Assembly: GCA_003049465.1 (NCBI GenBank) | Contig: PYSS01000004.1 | Location: 438,722-502,721, forward strand | DNA: 64,000 nucleotides | DNA from: Magnaporthiopsis rhizophila | Lineage: Eukaryota > Ascomycota > Sordariomycetes > Magnaporthales > Magnaporthaceae | Direction: 5' to 3' | In this document: positions 1-12,800 of the stretch, in pieces | How the letters are laid out: the number at the start of each line of letters is the position of its first letter | Position numbering within the stretch: position 1 is the stretch's first letter | The notes under the pieces: model-generated | Database searches by the model: none | The model's input: only the letters and a program-made list of their open reading frames with translations | Told to the model about the DNA's origin: nothing | Program-made: the position numbers and the translations under genes

Positions 1-3000
1 GTGCGATCGAGGCTTGGGATGCGATTGATGCGATTGAGGCGGTCTCAAGGGGCGAGCAGGCAGGTTGGTGGTAACCGCCCAAGCGAACCAGACGCGAGGC
101 TATTCAGCTCCTCAGGCCCACGAGACGGACGGCTCCAGCAGGCGAATGGGCGGGCGCGTCGGGCTTTGACTACAAAAAATCGGCAACTGGGTGAGCCAGC
201 TCCTAAAGACTGGCGCGCGCCAAATGGATCGATGGTGCGGATGGTCGAGGATGAAATTGGATGGCTGGAAGAGATGCAGCGATCATGGGAGGAGCCATGA
301 AAACTGCTGAGGTCGAGTCGGGAAAAAAGAAAGGGGTGGAAAGCGGACCACAAACGGGAGCGAAAAACAGAGGCCAGGCAAACAAGCCCCAAGCGCTGCC
401 CAGGCAGGCTCAACTTCCCGTGCCCCACTTTTCGCCCAGAGGTGGCGGGGACACTGCAGCTGTGGGGACGGCAAGCTCCTCACACTCCCCCACGTTGCTC
501 GGAACCGAACTTGGAACCACACAAGTTGGGACCAACATGGACCACATGGCAAAATGCATTGCAGCCTGTGTGGTTCCATCCTAGGCAACCCTGTCCATGG
601 GTTGCGTGTTTTCCTGCCAACGAGCTGTGCCACTCCACTGCCTTTGTGACGGCAGGAGCTGTGCGTGCGTGATGCTTTGCTCCAGATGGGAGGCGCCCGG
701 CGAGGTTTGTCTGCCAGTCCAAAAAGCCAAGTAATCCACAAAAGTCAGCCCTGCCCAGGCTCTGTCCACCTGCTGCTTCCCCGGCCACCATGTCCCCTGT
801 CACGCGCGAAATCGCTGTGCGTCGCCGGCGCCACCCTGCGGCCGCTGCACGACATGTTCTCCATCTCGGCAAGATGTGAGCCCGAGAGACCCATTTGAAA
901 AGCCGTCGCCATCGCCATCGCCATCATTATTCCCATCCGATGCGCCACGGCACACATCGGGCTCATGTTTGATGTCGAGCACTTTTCGTCCTTTCAAATG
1001 ACGTTCGTTCCCTTGCGCCCGTAATTTCAAGAGCCACCAGATCCTCCAACGCCTATCCCCGTCAGCCACATTGGGGGCCGCTTCTCGAACAATGGAAACC
1101 TTGAGTCTTGGGCCCGGTAAATGTCTCATCAGGGCCCGGATTGTACCGGGTGGCTGGTTGAGGGGCGTGCCAAATGTAAATGTTTAAACACCACACCCAC
1201 AGCCAGTCAACCAGTGGATGCCATATTATTCGATGCTGGTACCTGATTTCGATGACGACAGAACTATTTTTAATCTTCTCGCGTTCGGGTTAATTGGCCG
1301 CCATCCAGTCTCCTGTCAAACCAACAGACTATAGGATCACTCTTATGCACCACATTTCTTATCACGGCTCTCCATAAGGCTCTCTGGCATGGCTCGACGA
1401 TTCCATTGCTGAGTGGAGACCTCTGGGCGGAAATCCATCCCCGATCATGCCAAAGCTCATCGCCAAAATTGTTCCCGATCCTCGGCCACGGTGCCGCTAA
1501 GCAGTACCCGAAATTCAGTTTGAGTAATTCGGTTGCTTCGACAATGCACCCCGTGAGCACTTGAGGCCGACACTGGACGGGACCAACGCAGGAGGCGTTC
1601 TAACAGTGCCCACAAGTATCCGAAGTAAGATTTACGTGATAAAGTGATTAACGTATCATCTTATGCACATATCTTTCACGGATGCTGGTACCACGCCGCA
1701 AGTTTGATGGTATTTCGTGTATGCGTAGGACACTCGCCTGTACCAATCCTATCATCCAATCAGGCACGAACATCAAGCGAAAGCGTAACAACGGCAGAAG
1801 ACAAGCCCGCCTACCTCCAAATGACAACATTAGAAGGTAAAGCTTTATTTCTTGTCTTTCTCATCAAGGCGTTGCCAGTTGACCCGGCCTGGACAAGTCG
1901 TCGAAAATTAGATACGTAGCTAGAAGCACCTGCTTCGGGTGTTTATATATTTCCAACCACGCACAAACACGCATATACGAAATATCTTGGCTACCTACAC
2001 GTAAAAGCTCAAGTCACTGACTCCGGGAAATGTAGCCCAAGTTCCGCCACGCCGGGTGAAGCTGAGGGATTCTAACATCGACACACCGCATAGTCAACCC
2101 AGCGCTATGGCGATGTTCCAGGAGATGGTAAACGCTCTGCTCGAGAATCTATTTTGGCAATTTGTGCAAGAAGGTCGACATTAAAGTATGATACGATAGC
2201 ATGCAAATTCCGCATTCATTCCATTAGGGTTTCCTTACTTTCACGCATACAGCACAACGTGACCAGGCGATTCGACAACTCGCAAACCACCTGCCATGAT
2301 CAAACTTCTGCTCCAAGTTGTCTCACCTGTGTCAAATGAGTCCATTACCGAATATCCCATAATGTGCTGCGAGCCCAAGTATTTACCGTCTATAGCTTCT
2401 GCAACCTCATACCGGCGTTTAACTAGCTGCTTGTTGACTGTCGTATAGCCTAGAGCTGAACGTGTGGCTGGAGGTGGTGCATTTGCCCGAGCACGAGAAG
2501 GTTGCTGAAATGAAGCATTCGAGTGGTTTTTGCGTTTTTGCCTCAGGGTGGGTCTTAGGTGGGTCCTGGAGCTACATCTGTTTGTATGCAAATTGCCTGG
2601 TAGAACATGTTCCAAAAAAAGACAAATTGCTCGAAAAACGACAGATTGCCCCTCCACGCTGATCCCCGGAGGGCCGTCTCAGCGCGGGTGCTTTTAACCC
2701 GCGCAAGTACAGCGAGAGGCCTCGGTCTTCCTCTGTCCCGAGTCGTCAATATCCTGGGATAAATGCTCGCGGATAAAATGTCTTCCCACCCCGTGAAATG
2801 GCATATCTGGAGCCCGAACGATTTCATGTTGGCGATACAATCCTCTTGCAAATATTATGGACATCACGGAAACTGGAACACAACAAACAGCTCCAGACCT
2901 GGCATCACAAAAGTATACAAAAGGCAATACGTTTTTTTTATGGCGCGGTTTCTAAGCCTAGACAAGCAGGTGCCTACCCCGCCGCCGATGGGTTCTATGA

Positions 3001-3671
3001 GTACAGGTCACAAGGATCATAAACGTTATTTTTATGGGTCATTTCCTAATTAGGCGAGGTACCTACGTACATTCTCACTCATAGAAAATCATACCGAAGC
3101 CTATGTATCTTTTGCCACTCCCCATTTATCAAGTACTTGGCTCACACCAAAACTTGCACCTCGCGCTTGGGAACCCCCCGGCACCCGCCAAACTAACGTT
3201 TATGATCCCTGTGACCTGTACCGTAGCTAGCGCCGCGCGATGGATATTAGGTAACCACGTGGTAGGTGGCCGATATGTCAAACATCCTTCATCCCAGAGA
3301 TTTGTGATCCCGACCGCGTGAGGAGGCCTGGATATCGACGGCATACGACAAAGTAAGACCAGATAGGATCAGCAACGACAATGCGTCTATTCTGAGGCGA
3401 TAATTTGATGTATACCTATACCTACCCAGGTTGGTGCTGCCGTCCGTCCACTCTGGATCTTTTTGACGCTTCTCCGTAGGTACCCAAAATTAGGCTGCTT
3501 ACGTAACGACTCAATGGCCTGTCACGAACCTAAGTGGAGGCGTGATGTGGTTCAAACCGCGTCTGGTTCTTATTCCGATTTTCTGACGACCGCGCCAAAC
3601 GAACAAACGACAAACGTCGCCTGGTCGCCACCCTGCCGCCCTGCCGCATCCTCCTTCACGACGCGCCCAGC
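1..3671. other. Gene-free region with relic repeat DNA
   Basis: No reading frame here resembles a protein; the short open frames overlap on both strands and carry no recognisable motif. The first 1.1 kb is GC-balanced. About 1.2-3.5 kb is clearly richer in A+T, as expected of old, mutated repeat DNA. It contains an inverted repeat at 3001-3221 and one AGGTACCT palindrome at 3057. The last 150 bases before the start at 3672 probably hold the promoter and leader of the downstream CFIm25-like gene. Confidence 0.6.
3001..3221. repeat. Inverted repeat, foldback/MITE-like relic
   Basis: Bases 3001-3028 and 3194-3221 are reverse complements at 27 of 28 positions and are separated by 165 bases. Similarity continues weakly inward for roughly ten more bases. 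Size and geometry fit a small non-autonomous inverted-repeat element or a foldback relic. No clear target-site duplication was identified, so the element boundaries are uncertain. Confidence 0.6.
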
Positions 3672-4599
3672 ATGTCGACCATAACCACCACAGCGCTCCA
3701 GTCGGGCCAGCCGCCCGTGATCCCGCGCGACTTCAACGGCAATCAGCCCACCACAATTCGGCTGTACCCGCTGTCCAATTACACGTTTGGTGTCAAGGAG
3801 ACGCAGCCAGAGGAGGACCCGTCGGTGCTGGCGCGCCTGAAGCGCCTCGAGGAGCACTACAGCGCCCACGGCATGCGCCGCACCTGCGAGGGAATCCTCG
3901 TCTGCCATGAGCACAACCACCCGCATATCCTTATGCTGCAGATCGCGAACGCCTTCTTCAAGCTGCCTGGAGACTACCTGCGTCCCGAGGACGACGAGGT
4001 CGAGGGCTTCAAGGCCCGCCTCGACGAGCGCCTGGCCCCCGTCGGCCGCCTGGGCGAGGGCGAGGAGGCCGGCGACTGGCAGGTTGGCGACTGCCTCGCC
4101 CAATGGTGGCGTCCCAACTTCGAGACCTTCATGTACCCCTTCGTGCCTGCCCACGTCACGCGGCCGAAGGAGTGCAAGAAGCTGTACTTTATTCAGCTTC
4201 CAAACTCAAGTAGGTTTTTCTAGCTTTACCTTCCCTGCCTACCTATGCGGCTATGGGCTTCATCCTCCATAGGTGGGTAGGTGGTTCCTTGCTCGCGTTC
4301 GATTTGCTGACTGGCGCCTTCCCTTTTTGTCTACAGAGGTGCTTAGCGTCCCCAAGAACATGAAACTGCTGGCTGTCCCCCTCTTTGAGCTATACGATAA
4401 CTCCGCCCGCTACGGACCCCAGCTTTCCGCGATCCCCCACCTCCTGAGTCGTTACAACTTCGAGTTTGTCGATGAGGCCGGCAACGTCGTCGCAGTCACT
4501 CCCGGTGGCGGTGGCCCGCCCGATGGCAGCACCCCCAAGACTAAGGTCTTGGCAGGAGGTGACGATGTGGACATGAGCCAAGAGAACGGCACACACTAG
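3672..4599 (+). CDS. NUDT21: CFIm25/NUDT21-like cleavage factor subunit
   Basis: Two exons, 3672-4209 and 4337-4599, joined by a 127-bp GT-AG intron (phase 1), give 266 residues. The protein matches the 25-kDa subunit of cleavage factor Im, which binds UGUA elements in nuclear pre-mRNA and helps choose the poly(A) site. Visible family features are RLYPLSNYTFG near the N-terminus, CEGILVCHEHNHPHILMLQ, a degenerate Nudix box (LPGDYLRPEDDEVEG), WWRPNFE, and after the intron KNMKLLAVPLFELYDN with YGPQLSAIPHLLSRYNF. The Nudix box lacks the REUxEE catalytic core (it reads KARLDE), as in the animal protein, which binds RNA without hydrolysing nucleotides. A tail of about 45 residues after the core is fungus-specific. 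The start is the first ATG (after CCAGC). Convergent with the next gene. Confidence 0.93.
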
Positions 4600-4931
4600 A
4601 AGCCTGTCGTCATCTCTACTACCCCTCATGCTTTTTTGCGCTTCTATGGCCCCTCCTACCATACCCTTCTTTGAAGGCCTGTATTGAATGCACGTGTTGA
4701 CACTGATACACTGCAAGGGCGGGCCTCACAATAACCTGATTTTATGGCGATAACTGGCGTCTGGAGTTTGAGATCGGATACAGGCTCAGCCCTGTAAGGA
4801 CCACCTCTGGGATCTTCTCGCACAAGGTTGTGTTTGTCCATTGACAGCAAACATTAAGGCACAAAAAAAAAAAAAAGGTTTTCTCCTTTTTGCTACTAAA
4901 GACATGGATCGTGACGTGCTCGTCGAGAAAT
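4600..4931. other. Convergent 3' intergenic spacer
   Basis: 332 bases between the stop codons of two convergent genes. It should hold both 3' UTRs and poly(A) sites. A poly(A) run of 14 at about 4862-4875 is the only visible landmark. Confidence 0.5.
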
Positions 4932-5618
4932 CTACATCTTCTCGCCTTGGATCGTGGCAACTATCTTGCGCGAGTGCTTGTGGGCTCTATCGTGGTGTTC
5001 AAGGGAAGGAGAGCATATGTTTCGTCAGAACGACATGCCCCGAAACGGCGAATGGCATGCATGCATCTAAAAACTCACCTAAACTCGAGATACCAGATTC
5101 CCTGCCAGGTTCCCGTGGCCAGCTTGCCGTTAGAGATAGGGATTGAGACGGAGGCACCGATCAGTGCCGACTTTATGTGAGCCTTGAAAGGATGGCCGGG
5201 CGGGCGAATGCGGTCAGCACCGGCGATGTGTACGATTAGGATTGAAAACAACCCTGGAGGCCCGTGGTGGGGCGAGTCATCCAGGCGAGAACGGATGAGG
5301 AAACAGGTCCCATCATCTGGAGTGCTCAAAACTCACCGGCATATCGTCTGGTCCCTCAGCACTGTGTAGGTATAGCTCCTCGCCCTTTGGACCGGCGTCC
5401 GGGGCTATGCGGTCGAGGGCGTTGCTCATGTCCTTGCGAACATCCTCGTCCCAGTTTTCGTTCAGGCTCAGCGCACAGCTCGTGTGCTGGATGAAGAGGT
5501 GGAGCAGTCCGACCTTGTAGTTCTTGATCTCGGGCAGCTCCTTGGTGACCGTATCGGTAATGAGATACGAGCCTCGAGCCCTGGCCGGGAGCGTGAACTG
5601 CGTCTGGAACCAGCTCAT
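4932..5618 (-). CDS. YjbQ/UPF0047 family protein
   Basis: Three exons on the minus strand (5618-5337, 5182-5079, 4986-4932) give 146 residues, close to the usual 130-145 of the family (PF01894). Conserved blocks are visible in order: HLFIQHTSCALSLNEN, a DVRKDM segment, the strongly conserved HSAEGPDDMPAHIKS crossing intron 1 (phase 0), and LATGTWQGIWYLEFR followed across intron 2 (phase 2) by HKHSRKIVATIQGEK. Bacterial members have been reported to have a side thiamine-phosphate synthase activity; the eukaryotic role is unknown. Without the third exon the frame would stop right after EFR at a perfect GTGAGT donor, so three exons are preferred. The frame stays open 105 codons upstream of the chosen Met, including a hydrophobic stretch, so a longer isoform is possible. 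Confidence 0.88.
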
Positions 5619-6875
5619 CCTGGCTGAAGGTGAGGATGCGTAGCGGTGGCGGGAGGAGGCAGAGGAGGATGACGACGAGTCCCGTGCTGATGATGTGAAG
5701 CGCAGACGGGCCGGGTCTGCGGTGATCACTGCCAGGGGTAGGGACCAGAACAGGTAGTGGAACACCCCCGGGAAGAAGGCGACGAACAGGAACAGAAGGA
5801 GTAAGAATGAAGAAGCATGCGATGCGCGAAATGCAGACGGCATCAATGTGGGCGAGTTTCTGCAGCGATGGCATGGATGTATTTTTTTTCTTATATGCTT
5901 CGAAATGAGGACGTCTTTCGGAGCATCTCGCATGCTGGATGGGAGGGTCTGTTATGCAGGCAGGTGGGCGACCCAGAGCTCCAGAGACGTCATTCGTCCA
6001 TCAAGCTTAACCCCGCCGCGATGATGTGCGCAATCCAAGCTTTGTGTGGGGGCCAGTGTCTGCCCGATGCGAAGGGCTCCCGCATGGATGGGATCTTGCT
6101 TGCCGTTTGTCAAACGCGGCTTCACAAATACCTGGTCTACGATTGGCCATAATCGCTGGGCATGATATCCACCCGATATCGGTGTGGTAAAATCGCGGAG
6201 GCATCTTGCCAAGCACTGCCGGTCTTTCCGCCGCCCTGGTAACCTGTAAGGATATACCCATCCGTTTGCGGTCACTTCTTCAGGCTCCATCAGGCTCCAT
6301 CTGAGATTAATAATGCACCACACCGCAACATGGCACAGACACCCGCTCCCCTCGCGGCATCTTCCTTCGTGCGTTCGCTTTCCGTGTAAGGATACGCCTG
6401 ATTCAACGCCTACACACCTTTGAACGAAATAGGTACTGTGACATGCTAGCCCAGGGATGGATCAGCGCGCCAGGGTGAGAAAGGACTCCGACTTCCGCTG
6501 CATGCATGCATGGGTGGGGCGTCGGTATGTCGGTGTTTTAGCGGGCGGGTCGCTGTCGTGTGAGGTAAGCCAATGGGCTGGTCTTTCCTGGAAGCTTCCC
6601 AGGCAGCCATCCGCCCAAATAGTTCCATTGCCGACTACCGCCCTTTTTATTTATCGACCCTCGCCGTGCCTGGTGACACTCTGTGCGGACTTCCATCTCT
6701 CTCCTTTTTCTTGGTTTTTTGTATATATCGGGTTCCGCTGTCGACGCGCCTCGAAGCTCAAGAAAGTTGCTTGCCGGTCTCCAACCTCCAATCGCCATCC
6801 TCCGACGCGCCGCCCTAGCTTCTCGGTCCATGCAATCCTAAATCGGACCGGTCTGCCACCCGCGACGAGGGCGCG
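5619..6875. other. Divergent intergenic region, promoters
   Basis: About 1.26 kb between divergently transcribed genes. The left part is an in-frame open extension of the UPF0047 gene and may be its leader. The right part (about 6640-6870) is pyrimidine-rich, as is usual just upstream of fungal start codons. A tandem 10-mer (AGGCTCCATC twice) lies near 6283-6303. No further gene was recognised. Confidence 0.5.
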
Positions 6876-9800
6876 ATGAGGTTCGAGGAGGTCCTCACCC
6901 AGAAGGTGATTGCCCAGACGGGCTCCTTTACCGGCTATAGGCCTCTGCTGGACCTTGGCCACGGTTATCTCACCGCCAGCGCAGAGCGCGAGCACCCCCT
7001 GTGCGGAAACGTCGAGGGATGGGGTCCGCTGAGTCCCTTCAGATATGACCTCACCCCTTGCTTTATCGATGTCTGGGTCGCCTCGGTCGCCGTCTTCGGG
7101 CTCGTTTTTGGTCCGCTAGCTGTCTGGTGGCTGGTGGCTCGGAAAACACAGCATCCGGTCCCGAAGGATGCGCAGTTCTGGATCAAGCAGGTATGCAGAG
7201 CTACCTACACTTTCTTGCAATCTACGTCAACTGCTGGATGCGCAGGATGGCCGCCGAGGTGCCTCATCTTGTCGCCAATTATGATGATGCTAACGGCATT
7301 TTCCTGCCCGCTCGTATAGACCGTCCTTGCTCTCGTAATCGCCGATTTCGTCGCCCAGCTCGTCTTGCAGTTCTTAAGCTATGGCGCCAATATCGCGTTT
7401 GGCGATTTTCGCGTCTGGACAACAACGCTCACCATACTGTCTCTTTTCGTTGTATTCGCTATCCAATGGCTCGAGCACGACCGCCTCCGAAACGCGAACG
7501 GCGTCGTGTTGCTCTACTGGCTTTTCCTGCTCATCGCCCTTGCCGTCAAGCTCCGCTCCCTGATATCCCAGCAGATATACGCCTCGGACCTGCCGTTCTT
7601 CGTTGTGTACACGGTCGGCTTCGGCCTCGCTGCAGTCGACTTCCTGCTAGAGTGGCTCTGGCCGAGGAGGCAGAGTGCGTACGAGGCCCTTGTCGACGAG
7701 GACGAGTCCCCGGCCGGGTACGCCACCGTCTTCTCCCAGCTCACCTTCTCGTGGATGACCCCCATGATGAAGTATGGCTACAAGCAATTCATCACCGAAG
7801 AGGATCTTTGGGGCTTAGTCAAAGCGGACAAGTCAAGCACGACGGGTGAAGCCTTCGACAAGGCTTGGCAACACCAGTTGAAGCGCAAGAACGGCCCATC
7901 TCTGTGGCTCGCCCTGTTCCGTGGGTATGGAGGGCCTTATCTGGTTGCTACCCTCTTTAAGATTGGAAACGACATTTCATCCTTCACGCAACCCCAGTTG
8001 CTGCGTTTCCTTATTGCCTTCGTCGCCTCGTACGGGTCCGAACGCACTGGGGAACGCCAGCCTGTGATCCAGGGCGCTGCTATCGCGCTGGCAATGTTTG
8101 CAGTCGCCACGTTCCAAACGGCCATGATTCATCAATACTTCCAACTTGCGTTCGTCACCGGCATGCGAATCAAGGGTGGGCTGACGTCGGCCATCTACCG
8201 CAAGTCTCTACGGCTGTCCAACGAAGGCCGCGCCACTAAGACGACGGGTGACATTGTCAACTACATGGCTGTCGATGCGCAGCGGTTGCAGGATCTTACC
8301 CAGTTCGGACAGCAGGTCTGGTCTGCCCCGTTCCAGATCATCATCTGCATGGTTTCCCTGTACCAGCTCGTCGGATGGTCCATGATTGCTGGCATTGCCG
8401 TCATGATCATCATGGTCCCAATCAATGGGGTCGTTGCTCGCTTCATGAGGAATCTCCAGAAGACGCAGATGAAGAACAAGGATGCTCGGAGTCGGCTGAT
8501 TGCTGAGATCATCAACAACATGAAGAGCATCAAGCTGTACGCCTGGAGTGCTGCTTTCATGAACAAGCTGAACTACGTCCGTAACGATCTCGAGCTCAAA
8601 AACCTGAGAAGGATCGGCGCCGCACAGGCCTTTGCCAACTTCACGTGGAACACCTCGCCGTTCCTAGTCTCCTGCTTGACCTTTACAGTTTTCGTCCTGA
8701 CCAATGACAAGCCGCTGACAACCGAAATCGTGTTCCCGGCCTTGGCGCTCTTCAACCTGCTGTCGTTCCCCCTGGCAATGCTCCCCATGGTCATCACCTC
8801 GATCGTCGAGGGTACTGTCGCGGTCAAGCGCCTGAGTGCCTTCCTTACCGCGGAGGAGATCCAGCCTGATGCGACCGAGTTTCTTCCCCCGGTTGAGGAC
8901 ATGGGAGAGGACACTGTGGTCATCCGAGATGGTACCTTCTCCTGGAATCGCCACGAGAACAAGAACTGTCTCAAGGACATCAACTTCCGGGCATGCAAGG
9001 GCGAGCTGTCATGTGTCATTGGCAGGGTAGGCGCTGGCAAGTCGTCTTTCCTGCAGAGCATTCTTGGCGATATCTGGAAGGTCAAGGGCCATGTAGAGCT
9101 TCATGGGTCGGTGGCCTACGTCGCACAGCAACCTTGGATCATGAACGCTACGGTCAGGGAGAACATCATATTCGGATACCGATATGACTCCAACTTCTAC
9201 GAAAAGACCGTGAAGGCCTGTGCCCTACTGGACGACTTCGCCCAGCTGCCGGATGGCGACGAGACTGTTGTTGGTGAACGGGGTATCTCTCTGAGCGGCG
9301 GACAAAAGGCAAGAGTTGCGCTGGCCAGGGCCGTCTACGCCAGGGCTGACGTGTACCTGCTCGACGACTGCCTGTCTGCAGTGGACTCTCATGTTGGCCG
9401 GCACATCATCGACAACGTGCTTGGAAAGGAGGGTCTTCTCAAATCCAAGACGCGAATCCTGGCGACGAACTCCATTCCGGTGCTCTCCGAATCCGACTAC
9501 ATCACTATGCTGAAGGATGGCGAAGTTGTTGAGAACGGCACCTATGGCCAGCTGATGGCGATGAAAGGACTGGTCGCAGAGCTTATCAAGTCGATTGGAA
9601 AGAGCGGCCCGTCGTCACCGGCTGCTTCAGGCTCGGCCAACGGCTCTGACAGCGAGACCTCGACGGTTATCAATGCTGCCGGTACTAACAAGACCAGCGA
9701 GGAGCTGGACGAGCTGGAGGAGGCCCAAGAAAGAGTGCCCGCGCTCGAAGCGATCAAGCCCTCGGGATCCTCTGCTCCCAAGCCGCGGGCTGGCAGCATG

Positions 9801-12800
9801 GCCACTCTGAGGCGTCCAAGTACCGCAAGCTTCAGGGGAGGCCGAGGCAAACTGTCAGATGAAGAGCTCAACGGCGCCAAGACCAGGCAGACCAAGGAAC
9901 ACTCTGAGCAGGGCAAGGTCAAGTGGGACGTCTATTTCGAGTACGCCAAAACGGCCAACCTGGGTGCTGTATGTGTCTACCTCGTGGCTCTCATCGCGGC
10001 TCAGTCTGCAAGCATCGGCGGCAACGTCTGGCTCAAAGAGTGGTCCGAAGCAAACATGAAATCGGGCGAGAATGTCAACGTTGGGAAATTCATCGGCATA
10101 TACTTTGCCTTTGGTTTTGGCTCTTCGCTCCTGGCGCTCATCCAGACCCTGATCCAATGGATCTTCTGCTCGATCGAGGTATGCCAAGACAATCACCCCC
10201 AGGTCAGTAAAAAGATTTGGCTTGGCCGACTGATGGTTTATCCGCTGTAGGCCTCGAGGAAGCTTCACGAGAGGATGGCGACGGCCATCTTCCGATCGCC
10301 AATGTCGTTTTTCGATGTTACCCCGGCAGGCAGGATCCTCAATAGATTCTCAAGGTAAGCTTCTCGTTGCGTTGTTGTGTGGATATCTTACCATGGTGGA
10401 CACAATCCCTCGCCCTCCTGCTTGTCAGCCACCAACCACCCCTAATGCGCTCTCTGGGCTCTACTGGGGGACACGGCGAGGGCATACGTTGAAGCCATGA
10501 GATGCGCGCTTTACTGACAAGAGATTCCGCCATTCCAGCGACATCTATCGAGTCGACGAGGTGCTTGCCAGAACCTTCAACATGCTCTTTGTGAATCTGG
10601 CCAAGTCGGGCTTCACTCTAGTGGTCATCTCGATCTCAGTTCCGCCCTTTATTGCCCTCATCATTCCGCTGGCTCTGATGTACTACGGGATCCAGAGGTA
10701 CTACCTGAGGACGTCACGCGAACTGAAGCGGCTTGATAGCATCAGCCGGAGTCCCATCTATGCCCACTTCCAAGAATCCCTTGGTGGCATCTCAACCATC
10801 CGTGCGTACCGGCACCAGCCGAGATTCGAGCTGGAGAGCCAGTGGCGCGTTGATGCAAACCTGCGGGCTTATTTCCCTTCGATCAGTGCGAACCGATGGC
10901 TTGCCGTCCGTCTGGAGTTCATAGGTGCTCTCGTCATCTTCGCGGCCGCCGGGTTTACCGTCTTTCTGCACGCCATCGATAGCCCCATCAAGCCCTCCCC
11001 GGGCTGGGTTGGTCTTGCCATGTCGTATGGACTGCAGATCACAACGTCACTCAACTGGATCGTCCGCCAGTCGGTCGAGGTGGAGACGAACATCGTGTCG
11101 GTAGAACGGGTGCTCGAGTACGCACGGCTTCCCAGCGAGGCGCCCGAGATTGTGCGGCGCAACAGGCCACCCGTTAGCTGGCCGGCCAAGGGTGCGGTCG
11201 AGTTTAAGAACTACAGCACACGTTACCGGGAGGGGCTGGACCTGGTTCTCAAGAACGTCAACCTCGACATCAAATCTCACGAGAAGATTGGAGTGGTGGG
11301 TCGGACTGGCGCTGGCAAGTCGTCGCTCACACTTGCGCTCTTCCGAATCATCGAACCCGCTAGCGGCAACATCGCTATCGACGACGTGAACACGTCCGAC
11401 ATCGGCCTTCTCGATCTTCGCCGGCGGCTGGCCATCATCCCCCAAGATGCAGCTCTGTTTGAGGGCACCATCCGTGACAACCTTGACCCCGGACATGTCC
11501 ACGACGATACGGAGCTCTGGAGCGTGCTCGGTAAGTTGCATCTCTAGTCTGTCCGACGATGTGCAGCCGTGGCCCTTGAGGTGATTTGCACGCCGGTGGT
11601 CTGTCACACTGCCGGACGCCACACCCTCTTCGTTTCCGCTCCCCACCCCTGTGCGCCGTCCTTTGTACTCCGATACACACGCCGCCCCTCTTGGGTTGTC
11701 CCTCACCCGTGGCATCCCTCCGAACACGGTTGCTGCGAGCGAGGATTGGTTGCACTGGGGCTGCTTACTTGAAGCCACTAATGCACTACATATTATTTTG
11801 TGTGATATCATGCACGCCCACCCGACTAACGTGGCCGTTCCGCTGCAGAACACGCACGACTGAGGGATCACGTTGCCAGCATGGACGGCGGGCTGGAGGC
11901 TAAAATCAACGAAGGAGGTGAGTTCATCATGCACGGAGCTTTTACTGCACTTTTTCTTTGTTTCCTCCTTCCACGACGTCCCGCTTTGCACACCGTTGCG
12001 GTTTCCATCGGCTCTAGCACCATGCCTGGCGGTGACACCGCTGGTCGTGCGTCCACTGCTCCGACTGCCTTCTGTCCCGTTGCCCCCAATATTACATTAC
12101 ACAGCTTCTTGCTGTTCCGGCGACCTGGACATCCGACTGCAAGCCCCGTACACGTTGCGGCTGCAGATACGACGCGCAGGCTCGGGGATCACGGCGCTCA
12201 TCGTGCCAGCTGAGGTGTCAACTTCCAACCGCAAGTCATCTGCCGTAAACAGATTTACCTGCATGATCTCCCACGCAGTTATGCGTTACCAGTGTTGTCG
12301 CACGCGTTCTACCGTTGTGACGCGCCGGAACGGGTTCACGTCACCGAGGCCGTGCCTCGTTCATGCCCACCTCCTCAGCCCCGTTGAGCTTTGCGACCTA
12401 GTTGCGGCGACGGAACACAGTCACAACACCCTCATCTTCTCCCTTTTTGCCCCTCTATTCCTGGCCCTCGCCCACCGCGAGACTACGTATCCTCGGGCGT
12501 ATCCACAAGATGCCCCTTGTCAGCAACTGGTGTTCCGTGGCGGCCACCGTGCTCCATGGCACGCTTAGTGGCACAAGGCGCGGGCAGTGCCAAATAGAGA
12601 CTAATCATGCTGTACGACGATCTATAGGCTCAAATCTTTCCCAGGGGCAGCGGCAGCTCGTGTCGCTGGCGCGCGCAATGCTCACGCCGTCCAACATCTT
12701 GGTCTTGGACGAGGCGACGGCGGCGGTAGATGTGCAGACGGACGCGCTGCTGCAGCAGACCCTGCGGTCATCGCTCTTTGCGCACAGGACTATCATCACC

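Noticed and set aside
7058..7849. 263-codon plus-strand frame across the first intron of the ABC transporter.
   Set aside because: It is out of frame with the conserved transporter sequence; splicing 7190 to 7320 restores the family sequence.
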